Positions 1-5,865 of a stretch of DNA of 6,598 bases are shown piece by piece. Position 1 is the stretch's first letter. Each line of letters opens with the position of its first letter. A model generated the notes under the pieces. The model saw nothing but the letters and a program-made list of their open reading frames with translations, did no database searches and was not told the DNA's origin. This stretch comes from JBLNDG01 sp050261415 (GTDB taxonomy: Bacteria; Bacillota; Clostridia; Lutisporales; Lutisporaceae): positions 1-6,598 of the forward strand of contig JBLNDG010000030.1 of the NCBI GenBank assembly GCA_050261415.1, in the 5' to 3' direction. Both the position numbers and the translations under genes were made by a program.

Positions 1-3
1 GGA

Positions 4-35
4 TTGTTTTTTGTTATTTTATTGATATATAAAAT
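4..35 (+). promoter_or_regulatory. Possible promoter of the tupBCA operon
   Basis: A TTGTTT hexamer at 4-9 is followed after 18 bases by TATAAA at 28-33, inside a very AT-rich run. This resembles a sigma-A promoter with an acceptable but long spacer. Transcription would begin near position 40, leaving a short leader before the GGGGGG ribosome binding site at 57-62. AT-rich DNA produces such matches by chance, and the window edge hides what lies upstream, so this is tentative. If it is right, the reading frame open from position 4 cannot be translated from its first codons. Confidence 0.3.
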
Positions 36-69
36 CTTTTTAGAAGCCTTTCTAATGGGGGGTAATTTC

Positions 70-774
70 TTGGAATATTTTGCAGATGCCTTTAATAAGG
101 CTGTCAGCTTGCTGTTGTCCTTCGACCCTGAACTATATGGGATTATAGCTTTATCTATCAAAATGTCAGTTATTGCAACGCTAATAAGTACATTAGCCGG
201 AATTCCGGCAGGTGTCGCAGTAGGGCTGAACAGGTTCTGGGGAAGGACTGCACTGGTGAACGTTATTAATACATTAATGGGAATGCCTCCTGTAGTTGTT
301 GGGCTTTTTGTCTACATAATGCTTTCGAATCAGATGGGTATTCTGGGGCCATTGAGGTTGCTTTTTACACCGGCAGCAATGATTATTGCACAAGTGCTGC
401 TTGCGGTACCTATAGTAATCGGGCTTACAATTGTTGCAGTGCAATCCGTTGACAAGCTTACGATCAAAACGGCAATCAGTCTTGGGGCAAACAGACTGCA
501 GCTTGCATGGACAATCATTAAGGAGGCAAGATATGCAATAGGCGCTGCGGTTATTACCGCTTTCGGCCGCCTGACCGCTGAAGTGGGTGCTGTTATGATG
601 GTAGGCGGAAACATAAGGTTTCAGACCAGGGTTATGACAACTGCAATCGCACTGCACAAGGGCATGGGAGAATTCCAGATGGCACTGGCTTTGGGAATGA
701 TTCTGCTTGCTATCTCCTTGCTCATAAATACTCTTCTCGACCTGCTGAGAAGCGGAAGGGAGGCAGCCCGCTGA
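70..774 (+). CDS. tupB: Tungstate ABC transporter permease TupB
   Basis: Integral membrane subunit of a tungstate-type ABC importer, forming the channel that passes the oxyanion from the binding lipoprotein into the cytoplasm. The 234-residue product has about five hydrophobic segments (roughly residues 24-53, 62-86, 101-125, 155-178 and 204-224). A cytoplasmic coupling loop of the EAA type lies around residues 135-153, with the conserved run AEVGAVMMVGGN at 170-181, typical of TupB/ModB-like permeases. I chose the TTG at 70 because GGGGGG (57-62) sits seven bases upstream and the resulting start MEYFADAF fits the family. An in-frame ATG at 55 and a TTG at 4 lack a ribosome binding site, and the frame is open to the window edge. 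The stop codon overlaps the tupC start by one base, so the two are translationally coupled. The family is secure; tungstate rather than molybdate specificity comes mainly from tupA. Confidence 0.9.
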   Translation: MEYFADAFNKAVSLLLSFDPELYGIIALSIKMSVIATLISTLAGIPAGVAVGLNRFWGRTALVNVINTLMGMPPVVVGLFVYIMLSNQMGILGPLRLLFTPAAMIIAQVLLAVPIVIGLTIVAVQSVDKLTIKTAISLGANRLQLAWTIIKEARYAIGAAVITAFGRLTAEVGAVMMVGGNIRFQTRVMTTAIALHKGMGEFQMALALGMILLAISLLINTLLDLLRSGREAAR

Positions 775-1502
775 TGGAATACATATTTGATATAACGGGA
801 CTTGTTAAGGAGTATGAAGGGCAAAGAATCCTTGATATTGAAGAACTCCACCTGGAAAAGGGCAAAATTACGGCTGTAATAGGTCCGAGCGGGGCAGGTA
901 AAAGTACTCTCCTTTCAATTTTAAACGGTCTTGATAGTGCTACAAGCGGGAAAATAGAATTTGACGGGAAGGTAATAGGTAGAACCCCTGATATTGCGAC
1001 ACGCAGACAGATGTCCATGGTATTCCAGAAGCCTGTGGTTTTCAATACGACAGTTTTTGAAAACATCGCATACAGTTTAAAGCTTCGGGGACTGCCGTCA
1101 AAGGAAACAAGGAAGCATGTTGAAGAGCTTGCAGAGCTTGTAGGGCTTAAGGAGAAAATAAGGCAGAAAGCAGTCACCCTCTCCGGCGGGGAAGCCCAAA
1201 GGCTTACCCTGGCAAGGGCTATGGTATTTAAACCTAAAGTACTTCTTCTGGATGAGCCTACTGCAAACTTGGACCCGGCAAATGTGGCAATGATTGAAAA
1301 GCTTATTTTGCATGCAAAAACTGAGTATGGTACTTCGGTAATCATAGTTACCCATAATATGTTCCAGGCTAAGAGAATTTCCGACAATGTAGTATTCCTT
1401 TTAAATGGGAACACTATTGAAAATGGAAAAGCGTCGGAAGTATTCAGTGCGCCCCGGGACAGCAGGACATTGGATTTTATCGAAGGGAAAATGGTTTATT
1501 AG
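774..1502 (+). CDS. tupC: Tungstate ABC transporter ATP-binding protein TupC
   Basis: Cytoplasmic ATPase that powers the TupB channel. The 242-residue protein has all nucleotide-binding elements in order: Walker A GPSGAGKST at residues 37-45, Q-loop Gln85 in VFQKP, signature LSGGEAQR at 136-143, Walker B VLLLDEP at 156-162 with catalytic Glu161, D-loop NLD at 165-167 and switch His194 in VTHN. It ends soon after the ATPase core and lacks the extra C-terminal Mop/TOBE domain usual in molybdate ModC, which agrees with a Tup-type transporter. The ATG at 774 overlaps the tupB TGA (TGATG), and AAGGGAGG at 757-763 provides the ribosome binding site inside the tupB end. No key residue is missing, so it should be active. 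ATPases of this group are similar to each other, so the substrate is inferred from neighbours. Confidence 0.92.
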   Translation: MEYIFDITGLVKEYEGQRILDIEELHLEKGKITAVIGPSGAGKSTLLSILNGLDSATSGKIEFDGKVIGRTPDIATRRQMSMVFQKPVVFNTTVFENIAYSLKLRGLPSKETRKHVEELAELVGLKEKIRQKAVTLSGGEAQRLTLARAMVFKPKVLLLDEPTANLDPANVAMIEKLILHAKTEYGTSVIIVTHNMFQAKRISDNVVFLLNGNTIENGKASEVFSAPRDSRTLDFIEGKMVY

Positions 1503-1527
1503 AAATATTAACGGGGAGGTTTGCATT

Positions 1528-2433
1528 ATGCGGACAAGAGGAAATAAAAGAATAAACACAATAATTTTACTTTTTACATTATTGCTTATAACAGTTTCAG
1601 TTTTTGCTTCAGGGTGTGCGGCAAATAATAGCAATGCAAATAACAGCACAGACAGTAATACAAATAAAGAAGCCACTGCTGAAAAGGCCGAGTCAATAAT
1701 GACTCTCGCTACTACCACAAGTACAAGAGATACAGGACTTCTGGATGTACTTGTGCCTGCTTTTGATAAAAAGTACGGTGTAACTACAAAGGTCGTAGCT
1801 GTGGGTACCGGAGAAGCAATAGAGATGGGGAAACAGGGAAACGCAGATGTATTGCTGGTGCATGCAAGGAAATCAGAGGATGAGTTTGTGGCCGGCGGGT
1901 ATGGAATCAACAGGAAGGATGTAATGTACAACTTTTTCTTCCTGGTAGGGCCGAAGGATGACCCTGCGGGAGTGAAAGCATCAACAGATGTAGTATCAGC
2001 AATGAAAAACATATCGGATAAAAAGGCTAAGTTTGTATCAAGAGGGGATAAGTCCGGAACAAATACTAAGGAGCTTCAGATATGGGATAAAAGCGGAATA
2101 AAACCGCAGGGCCAGCCATGGTATGTTGAGTCAGGACAGGGAATGGGAGACACTCTGACTATGGCAAGTGAAATGGGTGCATACACACTCGTGGACAGCG
2201 GCACATGGTATGCTTTTGCGGATAAAGTAAACCTGATGATTGTAAAGGAAGGGGATCCTGCTCTTTTCAATCCTTATGGCGTAATAGAAGTGAACCCGGA
2301 GAAATACCCGAATATACACAATAAAGCGGCGGCAGCATTTGCCGGCTTCATTACTTCAGAGGAAGGGCAAAAGATCATCGGGGATTACCAGAAAAACGGA
2401 CATCAGCTTTTTGTACCAAATGCTTCAAAATAA
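1528..2433 (+). CDS. tupA: Tungstate-binding lipoprotein TupA
   Basis: Extracellular, membrane-anchored oxyanion receptor of the importer. The 301-residue precursor has a basic N-terminus, a hydrophobic stretch (about 11-27) and a lipobox ASGC with lipidated Cys30, followed by an Asn/Ser/Thr-rich linker (31-50). The mature part has the TupA hallmarks: TTTSTRDTGLLD near the start, DVLLVHARK, SRGDKSGTNTKE, GQGMGDTL, YTLVDSGTW and NPYGVIEVNP. The TTTS loop and the SRGD/SGT segment are those associated with anion binding in this family. The frame is open from 1405, inside tupC, but the start at 1528 is preceded by GGGGAGG (1513-1519) and gives a proper signal peptide, so I prefer it. It follows tupC after 25 bases and is the last gene before a hairpin. 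Tungstate is the best ligand guess; high-affinity molybdate binding cannot be excluded. Confidence 0.92.
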   Translation: MRTRGNKRINTIILLFTLLLITVSVFASGCAANNSNANNSTDSNTNKEATAEKAESIMTLATTTSTRDTGLLDVLVPAFDKKYGVTTKVVAVGTGEAIEMGKQGNADVLLVHARKSEDEFVAGGYGINRKDVMYNFFFLVGPKDDPAGVKASTDVVSAMKNISDKKAKFVSRGDKSGTNTKELQIWDKSGIKPQGQPWYVESGQGMGDTLTMASEMGAYTLVDSGTWYAFADKVNLMIVKEGDPALFNPYGVIEVNPEKYPNIHNKAAAAFAGFITSEEGQKIIGDYQKNGHQLFVPNASK

Positions 2434-2442
2434 GTCCATCAG

Positions 2443-2469
2443 AGGGCAGAACTCAATGAGTTCTGCCCT
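2443..2469 (+). terminator. Hairpin after tupA, probable terminator or attenuator
   Basis: AGGGCAGAACTC (2443-2454) and GAGTTCTGCCCT (2458-2469) pair perfectly over 12 bp around a three-base AAT loop, starting nine bases after the tupA stop. The position and strength suggest intrinsic termination or 3'-end protection of the tup transcript. The bases that follow (TGGTATATC) are not a U-tract, so termination could be incomplete, or the stem may act mainly as an mRNA stabiliser. Confidence 0.65.
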
Positions 2470-2506
2470 TGGTATATCAAAAAGAAACATACTGTTTATA
2501 CCACAA

Positions 2507-2537
2507 TTATCATAATTTGTACAATATGAGATATAAT
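2507..2537 (+). promoter_or_regulatory. Promoter candidate for the moeA-moeA-moaA unit
   Basis: A consensus -10 hexamer TATAAT lies at 2532-2537. The -35 region is weak: TTATCA at 2507-2512 matches four of six positions but with a 19-base spacer. An alternative is TTGTAC (2517-2522) with TGATAA (2541-2546) at an 18-base spacer. Either would yield a leader of roughly 90-100 bases before the moeA ATG at 2644. That leader is AT-rich and shows no convincing structured RNA. The weak -35 together with the overlapping dyad suggests regulated expression, which is inference. Confidence 0.4.
2508..2533. promoter_or_regulatory. Candidate 26-bp dyad operator upstream of moeA
   Basis: A palindromic core TTGTACAA (2517-2524) is flanked at equal five-base distances by TATC (2508-2511) and GATA (2530-2533), so the whole element is symmetric about 2520/2521. 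The right arm runs into the TATAAT at 2532-2537, a place where a bound dimer could block or tune transcription. A second, imperfect inverted repeat overlaps it: ACAATTAT (2503-2510), a C, then ATAATTTGT (2512-2520), symmetric apart from one extra T. I do not recognise a known regulator's consensus. AT-rich sequence makes chance symmetry fairly likely. Confidence 0.35.
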
Positions 2538-2643
2538 AGTTGATAAACCTATGCTGTTAAGCTAGAATTTATTTGGAATGATATTTCTTAAGTCTTTATT
2601 TTATTAAATTTGTTGTTGAGGAAGTTCTAAGGGAGGATTACAA

Positions 2644-3873
2644 ATGAGACTGTTGGAGGTTGACACAGTCCAGGTGGTCAGGGACAAAATGGAGCAATAC
2701 TATGGAGATATTGAATCAGGCCATGAAGATGTTGATATTGTAAAAGCCCTGGGCAGAGTTGCCTTTGAAGAAGTTTTTTCAAAAGTTGATATACCTGATT
2801 TCAACAGGTCTACGGTGGATGGCTATGCAGTAGTATCAAAGGATACCTTTGGAGCAAGCGAGAGCCTTCCTGTATTCCTTGAAGTGATCGGCAAGGTAGA
2901 AATGGGCATGGCGACACCGCTTAAAATCTCAAGCGGCAAATGTGCATATGTACCGACCGGAGGGATGATACCGGAGGGTGCTGACGGAATGATAATGATA
3001 GAGTATGTCGAAAGTATTGATGAAGGATCAATTGCAGCATACAGTGCCGTTGCGCCGGGGGAAAATATCATCCTTAAGGGTGATGATGTAAGAAACGGAC
3101 AAAGCATCATAAAGAAGGGTAGGATAATAAAGCCGCAGGATATAGGAGTGCTTTGTGCAGCCGGTTTAAAAAGTATAAAAGTGGCAAAACCTCCGAGAGT
3201 GGCGGTTATTTCCACCGGGGACGAAATTGTGGACCCTTTTGGGGAGACCGGACTCGGACAGGTAAGAGACATTAATACCTACACTCTTTCGGCTTTGGCT
3301 GAGGAGCTTGGTGGGAAAGTAACCAAAAAGGCTGTTATAAAGGATGATTTTGAACTGTTAAAGAAGGCAATTGAAGAAGCAGCTTACGGAAACGATATAG
3401 TGGTTGTTTCAGGGGGCAGTTCAGTAGGAGCAAAGGACAACACGGAGAAAGTCATAGACTCCTTTGGAGCACCGGGGGTTTTTGTACATGGAGTGGCAGT
3501 AAAACCCGGTAAACCTACAATACTAGGAAGGGTCGGAAATGCTGCTGTGTTCGGGCTTCCCGGACATCCGGTTTCAGCGGTTATTATATTCAGGATTTTT
3601 GTAGAGTACATGATAGACAGACTTCTCGGCAAGACCCGGGAAGCAATTCAGATACAGGCGGTCAGCAGTGCTAATATACACTCGTCGCCGGGTAAGGAAA
3701 CATACCAGATGGTTGAGATTGAAGAGGAAAAAGACGGCAGTTATACCGCAAAACCGATATATGCAAAATCGGCAGCTATATCACAGCTGTCGAAGGCTCA
3801 GGGTTTTATACGGATCCCTGTGAATACTGAAGGGATACAAAAGGGAGAAACGGTGAAGGTAGAACTGTTTTAA
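2644..3873 (+). CDS. moeA: Molybdopterin molybdenumtransferase MoeA
   Basis: Cytoplasmic enzyme that inserts molybdate (or tungstate) into adenylylated molybdopterin, releasing AMP and giving the active metal cofactor. At 409 residues it has normal MoeA length. Family motifs appear in order: STVDGYAV with Asp59, PTGG at 104-107 followed by EGADGMIMIE, GDDV at 146-149, STGDE at 190-194 with Glu194, the Asp pair 234-235, SGGSSVGAKD at 256-265, KPGKP at 287-291 and GLPGHPVS at 304-311; residues from about 335 form the C-terminal beta domain. His308 replaces the Asn found in the E. coli-type GLPGNPVS motif, a variant I expect in Firmicutes. The acidic and lysine active-site positions are all kept, so it should be functional. 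AAGGGAGG (2629-2636) seven bases before the ATG fixes the start. It is the first gene after the promoter gap and is followed 33 bases later by a second MoeA. Confidence 0.95.
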   Translation: MRLLEVDTVQVVRDKMEQYYGDIESGHEDVDIVKALGRVAFEEVFSKVDIPDFNRSTVDGYAVVSKDTFGASESLPVFLEVIGKVEMGMATPLKISSGKCAYVPTGGMIPEGADGMIMIEYVESIDEGSIAAYSAVAPGENIILKGDDVRNGQSIIKKGRIIKPQDIGVLCAAGLKSIKVAKPPRVAVISTGDEIVDPFGETGLGQVRDINTYTLSALAEELGGKVTKKAVIKDDFELLKKAIEEAAYGNDIVVVSGGSSVGAKDNTEKVIDSFGAPGVFVHGVAVKPGKPTILGRVGNAAVFGLPGHPVSAVIIFRIFVEYMIDRLLGKTREAIQIQAVSSANIHSSPGKETYQMVEIEEEKDGSYTAKPIYAKSAAISQLSKAQGFIRIPVNTEGIQKGETVKVELF

Positions 3874-3906
3874 TAAGCAATATATTAAGAATGGAGCGTG
3901 CGAAGT

Positions 3907-5829
3907 TTGAACAAGCATCAACGCAACATATACCTTTCCAATATGGAAGTCAATGAAGCGCAGAAGCTGTTTATGGATAGAGCCGGGTTTCATGGCAGAA
4001 ACCCGGAAACTGAGGAAATAAAGGTCATAGATTCTATGGGCCGTATTTCATCAGATGCCATATTTGCGAGATTGTCTTCACCCAACTTCAATGCAGCGGC
4101 AATGGACGGCATCGCAGTAAAGGCAAAGGCAACCTTTGGAGCTTCTGAGTCCAATCCCTTATTGCTAAAAAAGAATATTGACTTCATATATGTAGATACG
4201 GGGGACCCTATACAGGACCCCTATGATGCAGTTATTATGATTGAAGATGTAGTTGAAGTGGACAGCGATACAGTGGAGATTATAAAGCCTGCAGCGCCAT
4301 GGCAGGATGTAAGGCCTATAGGTGAGGACATAGTTGCAAATGAAATGATTATACCGGCAAGCCATGAAATAAGGCCTGTAGACATTGCAGCTATGTTGTC
4401 GGGAGGAATAACCCGTATAGAAGTCGTTAAGAAGCCAAAAGTTGCAATAATCCCGACTGGGACAGAAATAATTGAGCCGGAAGAAGAATTTGAAATCGGC
4501 AAGATAATAGAATCCAATTCAAGGATGTTTGAAGGTCTGGTGAAGGAATATGGCGGAGAGCCGGAAAGATTAAAACCCGTACCGGACGACTATGAACTGC
4601 TTAAAGATACTATTTCGAAAGCTGTTGAGGAAAGTGACATTGTTATTATAAATGCAGGCTCATCTGCTGGCAGCGAGGATTTTACCGTTAAGCTCATAGG
4701 AGAGCTGGGAGAAGTGCTGGTGCACGGCATTGCTACAAAACCCGGGAAACCTGCAATACTTGGAATTGTAAATGGAAAACCTGTTTTGGGCATACCGGGT
4801 TATCCTGTGTCTGCTTATTTTGTGTTTGAAACCTTTGCCAAACCGTTGATCCGAAGCTACCTGAAACAAGGAGTTCAAAGAAGGGAAACCGCTGAAGCCA
4901 TATTGTCCAGAAGACTGGTTTCATCCTTGAAGCATACGGAATATGTAAGGATAAAGCTGGGGATGGTAGATGACAAGCTTATTGCAACTCCATTGAGCAG
5001 AGGTGCCGGTGTCACAATGTCCCTGGTAAGGGCTGACGGGGTGCTTGTAATTCCCCAGAACAGCGAAGGTATTGAAGCTGGAGAGAAAGTTCCTGTGGAA
5101 CTTTTAAAAAACATTGATGACATTAGTAATACAATCGTATCCATAGGCAGCCATGACCTGATTATGGACATCATAGGCAGCTTGATCCACAGAAGAAACT
5201 CGGAGTTCAACCTGACTTCGGCACATGTGGGCAGCATGGGAGGACTTATGTCCTTAAGAAGGGGAGAAGCACATATGGCGCCTGTTCACCTTTTGGATGA
5301 GGAAACGGGAGTATATAATATAAGCTGTATAAAGAAGCTCCTGCCCAATGTGGAGATGTCCCTTGTAAAAGGAGTAAAAAGAATACAGGGACTTATGGTA
5401 AGAAGGGGAAATCCCAAGAACATAGCGGCATTTCATGACATCGCCGGGAAGGATATACAATTTGTAAACAGGCAGAAGGGTGCCGGAACAAGGATACTGG
5501 TTGATTACCTACTGAAAAAGGAGGGCATTGATGCTTCGGAAATTCTTGGATATGAAAGAGAAATGACAACCCACATGGCGGTTGCTGCAGCTGTATCTTC
5601 AGGTTCTGCTGATGTCGGTGTTGGAGTTCTTTCTGCTGCAAAAGCAATGGACTTGGATTTCATTCCGATAGGAGAAGAGGAATACGACTTCGCAGTGCCT
5701 GCGAGATACCTGGAGCTTGACATGTTCAGGCTGTTCATTGATATAATAAAATCAGAGGAGTTTGTAAACCTTCTAAAAGATATGGGCGGCTACGGCACTG
5801 AGGGCATAGGAAAGATTGTGAAAATATAA
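3907..5829 (+). CDS. MoeA fused to a periplasmic-binding-protein-like domain
   Basis: A 640-residue two-part protein. Residues 1-400 form a complete MoeA metal-insertion module: AAMDGIAV with Asp67, TGD at 98-100, GEDI at 139-142, PTGTE at 183-187, PDDYE at 226-230, AGSSAGSED at 250-258, KPGKP at 278-282 and GIPGYPVS at 295-302. Active-site acids and lysines are retained, but the glycine-rich loops differ from its upstream neighbour. Residues from about 408 to 640 form a PBP-like domain (the PF12727 type, by recollection) with GSHDLIMDII, HVGSMGGLMSL, VRRGNPKNI, RQKGAGTRIL and SADVGVGV. No signal peptide or membrane segment is visible, so this domain should work in the cytoplasm, perhaps binding an oxyanion or related ligand. 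I chose TTG at 3907, ten bases after GGAG (3893-3896), because it keeps the family-like RNIYLSN start; GTG at 3898 is too close to that site, and ATG at 3943 lacks one. It lies between moeA and moaA in one apparent operon. Confidence 0.9.
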   Translation: MNKHQRNIYLSNMEVNEAQKLFMDRAGFHGRNPETEEIKVIDSMGRISSDAIFARLSSPNFNAAAMDGIAVKAKATFGASESNPLLLKKNIDFIYVDTGDPIQDPYDAVIMIEDVVEVDSDTVEIIKPAAPWQDVRPIGEDIVANEMIIPASHEIRPVDIAAMLSGGITRIEVVKKPKVAIIPTGTEIIEPEEEFEIGKIIESNSRMFEGLVKEYGGEPERLKPVPDDYELLKDTISKAVEESDIVIINAGSSAGSEDFTVKLIGELGEVLVHGIATKPGKPAILGIVNGKPVLGIPGYPVSAYFVFETFAKPLIRSYLKQGVQRRETAEAILSRRLVSSLKHTEYVRIKLGMVDDKLIATPLSRGAGVTMSLVRADGVLVIPQNSEGIEAGEKVPVELLKNIDDISNTIVSIGSHDLIMDIIGSLIHRRNSEFNLTSAHVGSMGGLMSLRRGEAHMAPVHLLDEETGVYNISCIKKLLPNVEMSLVKGVKRIQGLMVRRGNPKNIAAFHDIAGKDIQFVNRQKGAGTRILVDYLLKKEGIDASEILGYEREMTTHMAVAAAVSSGSADVGVGVLSAAKAMDLDFIPIGEEEYDFAVPARYLELDMFRLFIDIIKSEEFVNLLKDMGGYGTEGIGKIVKI

Positions 5830-5865
5830 AGGGTTGTAGTGATTATCAAAGGATGGAGAATTTAT

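Larger units (their letters stand above)
2434..2643. other. 210-base intergenic region between tupA and moeA
   Basis: This is the only sizeable non-coding stretch in the window. It contains the tupA-proximal hairpin (2443-2469), the dyad and promoter candidates (2503-2546), an AT-rich leader (2547-2628) and the moeA ribosome binding site (2629-2636). I see no tRNA, small ORF with a good start, or GC-rich multi-stem structure like that of the Moco/Tuco riboswitch family. It divides the transporter operon from the cofactor operon, though readthrough is possible. Confidence 0.7.

Noticed and set aside
722..1414. Long minus-strand open frame opposite tupC
   Set aside because: It is antisense to a gene with complete ABC ATPase motifs, shows no recognisable domain, and is explained by the codon composition of the real gene. 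Other minus-strand frames (for example 1401-2012 and 2823-3272) were rejected for the same reason.
1405..1527. Upstream extension of tupA beginning at 1405 inside tupC
   Set aside because: It overlaps the tupC end by about 100 bases and would bury the signal peptide behind 41 extra residues. The ATG at 1528 has a strong ribosome binding site and yields a normal lipoprotein signal.
2538..2643. Moco or Tuco riboswitch in the moeA leader
   Set aside because: These RNAs are long, fairly GC-rich and multi-stemmed. The leader is short and AT-rich, and only a weak TTAAG (2557-2561)/CTTAA (2587-2591) pairing was seen.
3874..3906. Possible promoter or terminator between the two moeA-type genes
   Set aside because: The gap is only 33 bases, has no stem and no -10/-35 pair, and carries the ribosome binding site of the second gene, so co-transcription is simpler.
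2644..5829. Recent duplication of moeA
   Set aside because: The two MoeA modules share motifs but differ widely between them and in most loop sequences, so they look like old paralogues, not a recent tandem copy.
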